Below are positions 1 through 8,309 of a stretch of 64,000 bases of DNA, piece after piece; within the stretch, counting starts at the first letter, position 1; every line of letters starts with the position of its first letter. The translations under genes were made by a program, and so were the position numbers. The notes beneath the pieces were generated by a model. It had not been told where the DNA came from and did no database searches. It saw only the letters and a list, made by a program, of their open reading frames with translations. Origin of the DNA: an uncultured Flavobacteriales bacterium (lineage in GTDB: Bacteria > Bacteroidota > Bacteroidia > Flavobacteriales > Schleiferiaceae); assembly GCA_913055685.1 (NCBI GenBank), contig CAJXKC010000002.1, positions 682,001-746,000 of the forward strand, written 5' to 3'.

Positions 1-83
1 TTGTTATTATTACCCATAATCGCGCTTTGGCCGAAACGGCGGACCGGTTAATTGAAATGAAAGACGGTAAACTATTAGTATAA
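1..83 (+). CDS. ABC transporter ATP-binding protein, C-terminal end only (LolD-like)
   Basis: The window opens inside a gene. Reading in frame from base 3 gives about 26 residues ending at TAA (81-83), with the segment ITHNRALAETADRLIEMKDG. This is the usual end of an ABC ATPase: the H-loop histidine of the switch region in 'THN', followed by the 'ADR.I.M.DG.' beta strand. The wording is closest to LolD/MacB-type ATPases that drive lipoprotein release. Only the end is visible, so the Walker motifs cannot be checked and the exact subfamily is a guess. It stops one base before the kdsD start, so the two may share a transcript. Confidence 0.7.
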   Translation, partial: VIITHNRALAETADRLIEMKDGKLLV

Positions 84-84
84 T

Positions 85-687
85 ATGAGTCTGACCGAAA
101 AAATAAAACACCTTATTCAAAAGGAAATTGAAGCCATTGAAGGAATACCCGTAGATGGAGTTATTCAAAAGGCAATTGACCTCATTCACGAACAGGTCCA
201 TCAAAAAGGTGGAAAGGTCGTGGTTAGTGGTATGGGCAAAGCGGGCCAGATTGGGGTAAATATTGCGACCACCTTAAGCTCAACTGGTACTCCAGCCATT
301 TTCCTACATCCCAGCGAGTCGCAGCACGGCGACCTTGGAATGGTGCAGAAAAATGACGTGATGTTTCTGATTTCGAACTCGGGTAAAACCCGCGAAATCA
401 TTGAACTGGAGTACTTAGTAAAGAATTTACATCCCGGCATTAAAATCATCGGCTTAACTGGCCACCCCGACGGACCCCTATCCGAATTTGCAGATGTTTT
501 ACTCTACACCGGGAATCCGACCGAAATTTGTCCGCTCGGGCTAACCCCCACCACCTCTACTACGGTAATGACGGTCGTAGGTGATTTATTGGTTACCTTG
601 ATGATGGAAAAAATTAACTTCAGTAAAGAAGAATACGCCAAACGCCACCATAGTGGTTACCTTGGTGATAAAGCACGAACTAAATGA
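85..687 (+). CDS. kdsD: Arabinose-5-phosphate isomerase, SIS domain only
   Basis: This 200-residue protein interconverts ribulose-5-phosphate and arabinose-5-phosphate, the first step of Kdo synthesis in the cytoplasm. The whole length is one SIS sugar-isomerase fold: 'VVVSGMGKAGQIG' near residues 45-58, 'HPSESQHGDLGM' near 95-106 and 'LISNSGKTREI' near 114-124, which match KdsD/KpsF. The pair of CBS domains found in the usual ~320-residue KdsD is absent; the ORF ends right after the SIS domain. Identity as KdsD rests mainly on overlap with kdsA by 4 bp (ATGA) and on kdsC next door. Single-domain forms are known in this family. The ATG at 85 follows the previous stop by one base. Confidence 0.88.
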   Translation: MSLTEKIKHLIQKEIEAIEGIPVDGVIQKAIDLIHEQVHQKGGKVVVSGMGKAGQIGVNIATTLSSTGTPAIFLHPSESQHGDLGMVQKNDVMFLISNSGKTREIIELEYLVKNLHPGIKIIGLTGHPDGPLSEFADVLLYTGNPTEICPLGLTPTTSTTVMTVVGDLLVTLMMEKINFSKEEYAKRHHSGYLGDKARTK

Positions 688-1457
688 AATTCACGCTAAT
701 TGCAGGCCCTTGTGCCATTGAAGATCGTGAGATGGCCCATCATATCGCCAAAGAGGTAAAGGCCATTTGCGATGACTTAGATATTCATTATATCTTTAAA
801 GGTAGCTACCGCAAAGCAAATCGATCAAGGCTGGATAGCTTTACTGGCATTGGCGATACGGAAGCCTTGGAAATTTTAAAGGAAATAGGTGATACCTATG
901 GACTAGAAACGATCACAGACATCCATGAGAGTCACGAAGCAGCTTTGGCTGCGCATTATGTAGATCATCTACAAATACCCGCTTTCCTCTGCCGTCAAAC
1001 TGAATTATTAATTGCAGCTGGCAATACCGGCAAAGGAGTTAATATCAAAAAGGGGCAGTTCCTTTCACCAGAAGCGATGAAATTCCCAGTAGAGAAAGTA
1101 CAAAGCACCGGGAATAAACAGGTTTGGGCTTGCGAGCGAGGAGTAAGTTTTGGCTACTCCGATCTTATTGTAGATGCCACTAGTGTTGCCCGAATGAAAG
1201 AATTAGGGGTACCCGTTATCATGGATTGTACCCACTCGGTACAAAAACCCAATCGTACCGAAGGAGTTACTGGCGGCGATCCGCGTCTCATCGAAACCAT
1301 TGCCTTATCGGCTATTGCAACGGGAGCGGATGGTTTCTTTATTGAAACGCATCCAGCACCACATACTGCCGCCTCCGACCCTCACACCATGTTGGAACTG
1401 AGTAAACTTCGCGGTATCCTGGAAAAATGCATGAAGGTCCGTAAAGCCCTCAACTAA
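684..1457 (+). CDS. kdsA: 3-deoxy-8-phosphooctulonate (Kdo-8-P) synthase
   Basis: This enzyme condenses phosphoenolpyruvate with arabinose-5-phosphate to Kdo-8-phosphate. The 257-residue length is normal for the family. Visible KdsA motifs are 'IAGPCAIEDREMA' at the N-terminus, 'FKGSYRKANRSR' near residues 38-49 (substrate-binding Lys/Ser/Arg), 'IPAFLCRQTELL' near 97-108, 'NIKKGQFLSP' near 120, and 'FFIETHPAPHTAASDP' near 218-233. It starts inside the end of kdsD (ATGA overlap), and its stop shares a base with the kdsC start, so the three are probably translationally coupled. Confidence 0.97.
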   Translation: MKFTLIAGPCAIEDREMAHHIAKEVKAICDDLDIHYIFKGSYRKANRSRLDSFTGIGDTEALEILKEIGDTYGLETITDIHESHEAALAAHYVDHLQIPAFLCRQTELLIAAGNTGKGVNIKKGQFLSPEAMKFPVEKVQSTGNKQVWACERGVSFGYSDLIVDATSVARMKELGVPVIMDCTHSVQKPNRTEGVTGGDPRLIETIALSAIATGADGFFIETHPAPHTAASDPHTMLELSKLRGILEKCMKVRKALN

Positions 1458-2101
1458 TGAACATCCTGCTCGAAAATCTCCGTTACCTAAAAGCCAAAGG
1501 TCTCAATAGCAATTTATTAGACCAATTATTAGCCGCCCCCGAAATTAGCGCTACACGATTAATCGCTTTTGCGGAAGAGCAGAATCTTAGTCTAGACCAA
1601 TTAGCCTTTCAATCATTGCAAGGAGAACGTTTTAAGGCTAAAATGCTGGTAATGGACTGCGATGGAGTACTTACCAAAGGGGAAATGATTGTAAGTACTG
1701 ATGGAGAGCACACCAAAATATTCAATGTAAAGGATGGCATGGGAATTAAGAAGGCTCAAGCAGCCGGTTTAATAACCGCAATTTTATCGCATGGTCATTC
1801 TACTGGGGTGGTAGAAGCTAGGGCTCAGCAGCTGGCAATTCCCAAGGTATATGTGGGTAAAGAAGCCAAGCTAGAGGTTCTTCGCCGCTGGGCCGAGGAT
1901 GAGCAAATCGCTCTGAGTGATATTGCCTATATCGGCGACGATATTAATGACCTTCCGGTATTGGAGGCAGTGGGCAAAGGTTTTTGTCCAGCAGACGCTG
2001 TGGATGAGGTACGTCGAAATCCCAAGGTTATGTGCCTGCGTAATAAGGGTGGCGAGGCATGTATCCGCGAATTAGTTGATGAGCACCTTCACCTAATTTA
2101 A
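1457..2101 (+). CDS. kdsC: Kdo-8-phosphate phosphatase, HAD family, with an extra N-terminal segment
   Basis: This HAD phosphatase releases phosphate from Kdo-8-P to give free Kdo. The catalytic motif 'MDCDGVLTKG' places the two aspartates at residues 67 and 69, 'GDDINDLPV' near 160 is motif IV, and 'NVKDGMGIKKAQ' near 92 is typical of KdsC. The protein is 214 residues, against about 160-190 for classic KdsC, because about 60 helical residues precede the HAD core. The gene overlaps kdsA by one base, and its last nine bases overlap the convergent transporter gene. Confidence 0.93.
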   Translation: MNILLENLRYLKAKGLNSNLLDQLLAAPEISATRLIAFAEEQNLSLDQLAFQSLQGERFKAKMLVMDCDGVLTKGEMIVSTDGEHTKIFNVKDGMGIKKAQAAGLITAILSHGHSTGVVEARAQQLAIPKVYVGKEAKLEVLRRWAEDEQIALSDIAYIGDDINDLPVLEAVGKGFCPADAVDEVRRNPKVMCLRNKGGEACIRELVDEHLHLI

Positions 2102-2938
2102 TACGGGGTCTCTAAACTGCGCTAAGAGTCCCGCTCCTAATATTAGTATTCCCCCTAAAAATGTCTGCAGCGCTGGTATTTCGGCAAAGAGAAAATAAGC
2201 AGCGATTATCCCATAAACTGGTTCCAAAGCTGCTATTAATGCCGCGGTGCGAGCTTGTACCTTTTTTAAAGCCTGAATAAATAGACCGTGCGATAGGGCG
2301 GTAAACACTGTACCCAACAGTAGCATTAAAGCCAAATCCTGGCTGCTAATAATTACAGGGTAGCTCAAAGCAAATGGCAACAATAATAGGGCTGCCCAAA
2401 AGTCTTGGTAAAAGCTGATTTGCAAGGCGTGGTATTTCTGCACCATCTCTTTATTGAGAATGGCCATAAGCGCAAAGCTAAGTCCAGAGGCCAATCCCCA
2501 TAATACACCAGTAAAATTACTATCCAAAGGATCCCAGGGTACAATAAGCGCAGTGCCACTAAAGCTTACAAAGACCAAAAACCATTCTTTCCAAGTAAGG
2601 GCTAGTTTCCGCCAGATCGATTCTAGAAGCAGGGTAAAAAAAGGAAAGGAGGCAAAACTTAAAAGGGCCAAGGCCACCGTCGTTTCCTGGATTGAACGAA
2701 AAAAGGCATACCAATGAAAGGCCAATACCGCTCCCAAAAGAATAAAGCGCAAATGATCCTTAGTATCCTTGAGGCGAAAGCCTATTTTACCAAAGTAAAG
2801 TACTAGGGCTAAACTTAGAAATGCAAAAACTACCCTCCCCTCTACAATCCACAGGGGGTCAAGGTTTAGCCAACGACCGAAGAGTCCGGCTAGGCCAAAT
2901 AAAGCAACGGAAATATGCAGTCCGAAATAGGCTTTCAA
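2093..2938 (-). CDS. EamA/DMT-superfamily transporter
   Basis: This 281-residue integral inner-membrane protein has about ten hydrophobic helices in two repeated halves, the EamA/RhaT-like drug and metabolite transporter layout. The first half begins 'MKAYFGLHISVALFGLAGLFGR' (residues 1-22). The second half holds 'SHGLFIQALKKVQARTAAL', and the C-terminal EamA signature 'ALEPVYGIIAAYFLFAE' falls near residues 238-254. Substrate cannot be told from sequence; members export amino acids or nucleotides. Its start overlaps the end of the M14 peptidase gene by 4 bp, so the two are probably co-transcribed. Confidence 0.9.
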   Translation of the reverse strand: MKAYFGLHISVALFGLAGLFGRWLNLDPLWIVEGRVVFAFLSLALVLYFGKIGFRLKDTKDHLRFILLGAVLAFHWYAFFRSIQETTVALALLSFASFPFFTLLLESIWRKLALTWKEWFLVFVSFSGTALIVPWDPLDSNFTGVLWGLASGLSFALMAILNKEMVQKYHALQISFYQDFWAALLLLPFALSYPVIISSQDLALMLLLGTVFTALSHGLFIQALKKVQARTAALIAALEPVYGIIAAYFLFAEIPALQTFLGGILILGAGLLAQFRDPVLN

Positions 2939-4602
2939 GGCTTAATGATTAAGGGCTGGCCAACCTTACCGGTTTTCGATTGAATTTGCAGGAGATAATA
3001 ACCCGGAGCTAAATCCAAATCTAAATTCAATTTTTCAAGGAATTTGTATTTGCCCTCCCATACCTTCTGACCATTATAGCGGTAAAGACTTAAGTGGGCC
3101 TCCTCTACACCACCAGGCACCTCTATTTTAAATGAACCCTCATTAGGATTTGGATAAAGCTTAATGCTAAAACTATGTTCTGGCATATTCATATAAGGCA
3201 CATTTACCACCCTTTCGAAAACACAGCCATTGGCGTCGGTAATGCGCACCCGAGTTAAGCCACCTCCGAAAAATGATATAAAACGGGTGGTATCACTAGG
3301 GCCTCCTGCAAGTGACTCCCAGTAGAATTGATAAGGAGGCTTGCCTCCTTCGGCCGAAAGCCAAGCGCCCGAAATTTGAGATAAGGCCACAAATCCGCGC
3401 ATTGGTTCTATACTATCGCCCAAGTCGCGAAATCCCTTGGCCAAACTTGCTCCTGCCAAGCGATAGCGATCCACCCCTAAGGCATTGTCGCCCGAAAATC
3501 CTAAGGGTTCACTGGTAGGCTCAAAGGTAAAGGCCACGGCCCCACCACTACGGTAAAACCAATTGGCGGCCGTCTTAGAACTATTTACTCCATTGCCCTG
3601 AATATAATTTTGATAAAGGCTCGTCCCTTGATTGGAACTAGTATCCACCAATGCCACCGCTTGCACATAGTGCTCAGCTCGATTGAGAAGATTGCTATCT
3701 ACCCCAGAACTACTGGTAAAACCCCACCAATAATAGGCTAAGTTACTACCCGCATTAGCATGGATATCTATCCCATAATCAAAAGCTGAATCAGTTTTAA
3801 ACCAGATATCTTGCTTGATACTATCCACCTCTGGAGTGCCACCCCAAGCGAGGGAGTCGGCCCATTCTCGGTTTAAACCCTGACCCAGAGCGTTCTGCCC
3901 ACTACCATTATACACTCCGTCGGGATTGCACATCGGGTAAAAAAGAAAGCGAAAACGCTTGCGTAGTTCTGTTGCCAGGGAATCATTACTGCGCAAATAA
4001 TTGGCCATACCTTCGATAAAATAGCCATTAATATGCTCCACTGGATGCTGCCGAGCGGTAATTACCACCTTTTGCTTGTAGCAGTCCAAATAAGAGGTAT
4101 CACTAATTTCAAAGGCATATAAATTTCGGCCTTGATAGCTGGTTCCTGCGATCCAAGGAATCACATTGCGATCGTTTACCATACTATTCATAAATGCCTG
4201 TAAGTCGCTGTAGGTATAGGGTGCCCAATAAGCAAGGTAAATAGTATCAACAGTGAAACTCTGTTGATTTTGAAAATAATAATAACTGGTCGTGCCAGCC
4301 TTATAAGCGGTATCAAAGAATTGCCACTGATTAGTTCCTTCCTCGCGGTAAACCATATGATGATAAGATCTTAATTGATAACCGAGTGAATCGAAAATGG
4401 CAAATTGAGGCTGTTGCCCTTGTAGACCTGTCACTCTCGCATGGAGATTGGTGATGGGCCATAAGCGATAATGTCCTGAATATAAATAGGCGGTATCCAA
4501 GCGGCCATTTTCGAAATTGGCGTCAAACTGAAGATTCTGAGCGAAACCTAAGACGTTCAACATCACAAGACCTATGACCAATCCGTATTTATATGCCTTC
4601 AT
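2935..4602 (-). CDS. Secreted M14 zinc carboxypeptidase with T9SS C-terminal sorting domain
   Basis: This 555-residue secreted peptidase starts with a signal peptide (MKAYKYGLVIGLVMLNVLGF, cleaved after AQ). A beta-rich region is followed by the M14 domain at about residues 130-400. Zinc ligands fit H and E of 'TARQHPVEHING' and the H of 'YGIDIHANAGSN'; 'AVAFTFEPTSEPLG' supplies the candidate catalytic Glu. 'MCNPDGVYNG' is typical of M14 enzymes. A short SprB-repeat-like stretch precedes the C-terminal ~75 residues, which begin 'LYPNPNEGSF' and end 'PLIIKP', a type A T9SS sorting domain removed on export. The likely role is digestion of extracellular peptides. The ATG overlaps the stop of a small upstream ORF (ATGA). 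Confidence 0.93.
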   Translation of the reverse strand: MKAYKYGLVIGLVMLNVLGFAQNLQFDANFENGRLDTAYLYSGHYRLWPITNLHARVTGLQGQQPQFAIFDSLGYQLRSYHHMVYREEGTNQWQFFDTAYKAGTTSYYYFQNQQSFTVDTIYLAYWAPYTYSDLQAFMNSMVNDRNVIPWIAGTSYQGRNLYAFEISDTSYLDCYKQKVVITARQHPVEHINGYFIEGMANYLRSNDSLATELRKRFRFLFYPMCNPDGVYNGSGQNALGQGLNREWADSLAWGGTPEVDSIKQDIWFKTDSAFDYGIDIHANAGSNLAYYWWGFTSSSGVDSNLLNRAEHYVQAVALVDTSSNQGTSLYQNYIQGNGVNSSKTAANWFYRSGGAVAFTFEPTSEPLGFSGDNALGVDRYRLAGASLAKGFRDLGDSIEPMRGFVALSQISGAWLSAEGGKPPYQFYWESLAGGPSDTTRFISFFGGGLTRVRITDANGCVFERVVNVPYMNMPEHSFSIKLYPNPNEGSFKIEVPGGVEEAHLSLYRYNGQKVWEGKYKFLEKLNLDLDLAPGYYLLQIQSKTGKVGQPLIIKP

Positions 4603-4823
4603 CCTAAAATTTTGGTTTTCTGCTCATTATATCTAGAAGCTAAACTGGCACTCAGTTTTTCTATTTCGGAGCTTAAAGGACGGTCTTCACTTAAGCATGT
4701 ATGGGTGCCCATGATTTCTCAATCCTTCAGAATCCGCACCACCCCAAAATTTAAATTATGAAGGGCTTCTAAATCAAGTTTTTCTAGATACTGGTAAACA
4801 TCAGATTGTAAAAAAGACAGCAT
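4599..4823 (-). pseudogene. Probable decayed small ORF, PAS/PYP-like start interrupted by TGA
   Basis: On the minus strand an ATG at 4823 opens 34 codons and stops at TGA (4719-4721). The same frame continues through an ATG at 4712 for 37 more residues and ends at 4599, overlapping the M14 start as ATGA. The first part contains YLEKLDLEALHNLNFGVVRI, which resembles the N-terminal PAS segment of photoactive-yellow-protein-like sensors. The TGA sits where such domains have Gly in 'DG.I' (here D-stop-E-I), so a single GGA to TGA change would explain it. The resemblance is short and judged by eye, and the 37-residue ORF could instead be an independent leader peptide. Confidence 0.3.
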
Positions 4824-4896
4824 AAAATCTATTTGTCCCTAATTTACAATCTATTCAACAAATGAGGAATATGTTGAAGAAGTATTTTCTTGCGGT

Positions 4897-5403
4897 CTAG
4901 ACCTTGGTTTGCACCGCATTCCAATCTTTAATTTGCCAGCGGGCGATGGCGCTTGCGACCAGTTTATCCTCTGCGTCGAATAATTTAATAGGACAATTAA
5001 CGAAAACCCGGTCGTCTTGCTCTAAGGGCTCATAAACATGGTCCTGCAGCCATTCCGAATTGGCTTCAAAACGAGCGGTCACCGCAGTTTTGGCTTGATA
5101 ATGATAATCTAAATCTAGCTTTTGTAAGATGATGCGGTAGCGCTTTGGATCAAGGAGAGCAATTAACAACAGGCCCGAGCTAATTTCTGCAGCCGTGGCC
5201 TGAGCACAAGCATGAATTCCTTTTAAATGATTGAGATTAGCCCTTCGATAAGGGACCTTAATTCTAAGGAAATTTGGACCTAAGGCCTCCACCTTAAACT
5301 TGTGTGAGCGATTAAAGGGTACGAAACGATTTAAACTATAGCTCAATAACCAGCGGTGACGCTTACTTTCTATAGCTTTTTCAAATAAGGACTTGAGATC
5401 CAT
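4897..5403 (-). CDS. DUF4442 hotdog-fold protein (thioesterase-like)
   Basis: This 168-residue cytoplasmic protein matches the DUF4442/PaaI-like hotdog pattern: an N-terminal helical stretch, 'VEALGPNFLRIKVPYRRANLN' around residues 38-58, then 'GIHACAQATAAEISSGLLL' around 62-80, the long hotdog helix. Beta strands follow to the C-terminus. Relatives act on acyl-CoA or are uncharacterised, and no substrate can be assigned. The Asp or Glu of active PaaI enzymes is not obvious. The gene stands alone and is divergent from the MtfA-like peptidase, 51 bases between their starts. Confidence 0.75.
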   Translation of the reverse strand: MDLKSLFEKAIESKRHRWLLSYSLNRFVPFNRSHKFKVEALGPNFLRIKVPYRRANLNHLKGIHACAQATAAEISSGLLLIALLDPKRYRIILQKLDLDYHYQAKTAVTARFEANSEWLQDHVYEPLEQDDRVFVNCPIKLFDAEDKLVASAIARWQIKDWNAVQTKV

Positions 5404-5454
5404 CAGTTAAGCTTTCTCACAAATATAACAAGCTATATTGTATATCTTGCCCCC

Positions 5455-6354
5455 ATGATCGCTGCTTTCATTCTAGCCGAAGAACCGATAACCGGGCCGC
5501 AAACTGTAGGTATTATTTTCGCGCTTATAATGGCAGTACTACTACTAGTAGTTATGCCTTTAAGCTATCTCTTTCAAGGACTTACCAAATACCGAGCCTG
5601 GCGGCTTAAACCGCGCTATAAATCCCATCTTCAAAAATTAAATTATTACCGGCAATTAAAACCGCAACATCGCAAGCGCTTTGAGATTCGCGTTCAGAAA
5701 TTCATTAATCAGAAGAAGTTTATTTCAAGGTCTAAAAGCCTCATAGTGAGCGATGAAATGAAAACCAAGATTGCTGCCTCTGCGGTTGAGCTCACCTTTG
5801 GCTGGAAAGATTTTAGATTCGAGCATTTTGAACGGATTTTAATTTATCCCGACGATTATTATTCAAAGATTAGTAAACGCTATCACCGTGGAGAAGTGAA
5901 TCCGGGTGGAATAATCGTTCTTTCTTGGAAAGCTTTTGAAGAGGGTTATGCGGATCCGATGGACGGTATAAACCTGGGAATCCACGAAATGGCCCATGCC
6001 CTTAAATTAGAGAACACCATTCATAATGCCGACTACCAGTTTATTAGCGATAAACAAGGCCTAAGCATTGAAATGGCCTACGATAAGCTGCGCAATGGGA
6101 TGAGTCCCCTAGAGGGCTTTTTTCGAGCCTATGCCAAAAGCAATGTGCACGAGTTCTTTTCGGTTTCCTGTGAAAACTTCTTAGAACGACCAGAAGAATT
6201 TCAGTCCACTGATCCCCAATACTATGCCCTGCTTTGCGCTATCCTTCGTCAAAACCCCCTGGACTTAAGATATAATTCTACACCCCAAGTGCCCACACCT
6301 AGTACAATGACAAGTGAGGAGGCTTTTAGTAAAGGGCCGATTGAGAGGTATTAA
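5455..6354 (+). CDS. MtfA/M90-type zinc peptidase with N-terminal membrane helix
   Basis: This 299-residue protein has a hydrophobic helix at about residues 16-40 and a cytoplasmic or periplasmic domain carrying HEMAH at 177-181 (zinc ligands H177 and H181, catalytic E178), followed by 'LKLENTIHNADY'. A second conserved block 'VHEFFSVSCENFLERPEEF' near residues 230-248 provides the downstream acidic ligand. This is the DUF980 family to which E. coli MtfA belongs; MtfA is soluble and lacks the membrane helix. MtfA controls glucose uptake by binding Mlc, but no Mlc is visible here, so that role is not implied. Its end nearly touches the convergent gene at 6358. Confidence 0.85.
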   Translation: MIAAFILAEEPITGPQTVGIIFALIMAVLLLVVMPLSYLFQGLTKYRAWRLKPRYKSHLQKLNYYRQLKPQHRKRFEIRVQKFINQKKFISRSKSLIVSDEMKTKIAASAVELTFGWKDFRFEHFERILIYPDDYYSKISKRYHRGEVNPGGIIVLSWKAFEEGYADPMDGINLGIHEMAHALKLENTIHNADYQFISDKQGLSIEMAYDKLRNGMSPLEGFFRAYAKSNVHEFFSVSCENFLERPEEFQSTDPQYYALLCAILRQNPLDLRYNSTPQVPTPSTMTSEEAFSKGPIERY

Positions 6355-6357
6355 ATG

Positions 6358-6792
6358 CTAAAGCAATAATTGCAAACCAACCATGGTTGCACGATCTTCC
6401 TGTACTTTTAATTCGGCACCGGTAAATACCCAACCATGACTCACTTTTAAACGCACCTTCCCTAATAATATTCCCAAGTTTATTCGGGCTAACTTATCAT
6501 CTTCAATTATTCTCAACCCAAATCCGGTGCTTAAAAATGTGTAGTCATAGATCCGTAAAATGGGAAAATCAAAGTCTCCCCCAATCGCAAAAAGATTTTC
6601 AGTCATTCCTATTTCCACGGTCATACCCCTTCCATCGAATTGAAAACCAAAGCCGACTGTTGGCATTTCATATTCCAACTCATATCCAACTGCAAGGACC
6701 CCTCCTAAACCTAAATCTTTTAAGCCTTGAGCCTTCAGCGAGGCCCCAGCAATTCCCAAGCTTAAGAGAAGGGTACCTAAGAATTTAATCAT
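6358..6792 (-). CDS. Small secreted/outer-membrane beta-barrel-like protein, function unknown
   Basis: This 144-residue protein has a clear signal peptide (MIKFLGTLLLSLGIAGASLKAQ, residues 1-22). The mature part is short alternating beta strands rich in Gly and aromatic residues, such as 'EMPTVGFGFQFDGRG' and 'FLSTGFGLRI', ending in 'LQLLL'. That fits a small outer-membrane barrel or a periplasmic beta protein. I do not recognise a named family. It is divergent from nothing close and is convergent with the MtfA-like gene, which ends three bases away. Confidence 0.65.
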   Translation of the reverse strand: MIKFLGTLLLSLGIAGASLKAQGLKDLGLGGVLAVGYELEYEMPTVGFGFQFDGRGMTVEIGMTENLFAIGGDFDFPILRIYDYTFLSTGFGLRIIEDDKLARINLGILLGKVRLKVSHGWVFTGAELKVQEDRATMVGLQLLL

Positions 6793-6836
6793 AAATAAAA
6801 AATTTGAACTCTTCCAAAAATAGTGAGACTATAGGA

Positions 6837-8117
6837 TTAGCTAGCCTTCTCGCCATGCTGACTACTATCCAAGCCTCTTATTTCTTGATCTACGGTAACC
6901 CGCATGGGAATGGACTTATCCACGATATAATAAAGTAACCAAGCCCCAAAGAAAGTGAAGACACCGGTGATTACTAATGCCAATAAATGGTAAAGAAAAG
7001 TGCTAGTTTCTCCGTAAATCAATCCCACGTCACGGGCAAAAACGGCGGTTAAAAGCATACCCACTATACCACCAATTCCGTGGGAGGGAAAAACATCTAA
7101 TGTATCGTCGAGCTCCTTGCGGTTTTTATAACGGATGGCAAAATTGCTGGTAAGAGCAGCTGCAAAACCAATGAAAATAGATTGCCCCATGGTTACAAAA
7201 CCAGCCGCCGGGGTAATAGCCACCAATCCCACAATAGCCCCTATACAGGCGCCGAGGGCACTCATCTTTCGGTTTTGAAACCGATCGTAAAATATCCACG
7301 CCATCATACCTGCTGCCGAGGCCAGATTAGTATTTGCAAAGGCGGCTACCGCGTCGGCATTCGCCCCCAAAGAAGAGCCGGCATTAAAGCCAAACCAGCC
7401 AAACCATAGTAAGCCGGTACCTAAAATGATATAAGGAATATTAGCTGGATCGTGTGCGGTGTTTTTACGTTTGCCTAAATACAAGGCGCCGGCAAGGGCT
7501 GCAAAACCGGCCGACATATGCACTACTGTTCCCCCTGCAAAATCGAGCACGCCCCAATTTCTAAACAATCCATCGGGATGCCACGTCATGTGGGCCAAAG
7601 GCGCGTAAATAAATAAGGTGAACAACAAAATGTAAAAGATATAGGCCCTAAAACGAATACGCTCGGCAAAACTCCCGGTAATTAAAGCCGGAGTAATGAT
7701 AGCAAATTTTAACTGAAAAAGAGCAAAGAGTAAAAAAGGTATATTCTCGCTGAAGTCAGGATTAGGAGCCAGTCCCACCCCATTAAAATTTAAGTAGCTA
7801 AGTGGGTTTCCAATGATTCCGCCCATACTTTCGCCAAAGCATAAGCTAAATCCTACCGTAACCCACAGAATTGAAACTACCCCTAAGGCCACAAAGCTTT
7901 GCAGCATGGTGGAGATCACATTCTTCTTGTTAACCATTCCCCCGTAAAAAAAGGCTAAGCCCGGGGTCATCAATAATACAAAGGCCGATGCCACCAACAT
8001 CCAGGCCGTATCTCCCTTGTCGATCTGCTCCGCTCCCTCAAAGGAATAATCGCTTGCTCCGAAAAGAGCAAAGAGGACCAAAACACTTAAAACGATAAAG
8101 TTTAATTTTTTACCCAT
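6837..8117 (-). CDS. amt: Ammonium channel
   Basis: This 426-residue inner-membrane channel lets ammonium/ammonia cross into the cell. It starts with an Amt-type leader, then 'DTAWMLVASAFVLLMTPGLA' and 'FFYGGMVNKKNV', the usual first helices. The signature 'DFAGGTVVHMSAGFAALAGA' lies near residues 190-209. The twin pore histidines fit 'APLAHMTW' and 'FPSHGIGG'. Cytoplasmic tail 'RVTVDQEIRGLDSSQ' matches AmtB termini. No glnK/glnB gene is next to it, unlike many bacteria. A minus-strand TATTTTTG at 8136-8143 lies 19 bases before the ATG and is the likely -7 element. Nitrogen control could involve the dyad further upstream (8181-8241). Confidence 0.97.
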   Translation of the reverse strand: MGKKLNFIVLSVLVLFALFGASDYSFEGAEQIDKGDTAWMLVASAFVLLMTPGLAFFYGGMVNKKNVISTMLQSFVALGVVSILWVTVGFSLCFGESMGGIIGNPLSYLNFNGVGLAPNPDFSENIPFLLFALFQLKFAIITPALITGSFAERIRFRAYIFYILLFTLFIYAPLAHMTWHPDGLFRNWGVLDFAGGTVVHMSAGFAALAGALYLGKRKNTAHDPANIPYIILGTGLLWFGWFGFNAGSSLGANADAVAAFANTNLASAAGMMAWIFYDRFQNRKMSALGACIGAIVGLVAITPAAGFVTMGQSIFIGFAAALTSNFAIRYKNRKELDDTLDVFPSHGIGGIVGMLLTAVFARDVGLIYGETSTFLYHLLALVITGVFTFFGAWLLYYIVDKSIPMRVTVDQEIRGLDSSQHGEKAS

Positions 8118-8135
8118 AATTCAGTTTTACCCTAT

Positions 8136-8143
8136 CAAAAATA
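8136..8143 (-). promoter_or_regulatory. Putative Bacteroidota -7 promoter element for amt
   Basis: The minus strand reads TATTTTTG, matching the TAnnTTTG -7 consensus of the Bacteroidota primary sigma factor, 18 bases before the amt ATG. No clear TTTG -33 box was confirmed. Confidence 0.5.
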
Positions 8144-8180
8144 GTACTTAGTGTAGTAAATACAAATATTATTTCGAAAG

Positions 8181-8241
8181 ACCCCCTATTTATTTAGGGG
8201 TTAAACTCAATTTTTTCGTATTCTATTGAGTCTAACCCCTA
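8181..8241. promoter_or_regulatory. Strong dyad / alternative hairpin between amt and the 8310 gene
   Basis: AGGGGTTAAACTCAAT (8196-8211) pairs with ATTGAGTCTAACCCCT (8225-8240) at 15 of 16 positions across a 13-base loop. A third segment, ACCCCCTA (8181-8188), can also pair with TAGGGGTT (8195-8202), so arm B can fold with either side. Both predicted promoters point away from it, so it sits upstream of both transcripts. It could be a shared operator, or the end or body of an unannotated small RNA. Confidence 0.55.
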
Positions 8242-8297
8242 TTTCCACGAAACAGAATATTAGGTTTAAAAGGATCTGATTTAGCGGAGAGAGGAAT

Positions 8298-8305
8298 TAT
8301 ATTTG
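8298..8305 (+). promoter_or_regulatory. Putative -7 element, near-leaderless start of the 8310 gene
   Basis: TATATTTG fits TAnnTTTG and ends four bases before the ATG at 8310, implying transcription begins at or next to the start codon. Confidence 0.55.
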
Positions 8306-8309
8306 CGGC

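Noticed and set aside
6837-8117. glnK/glnB next to amt
   Set aside because: No small PII-like gene is present on either side.
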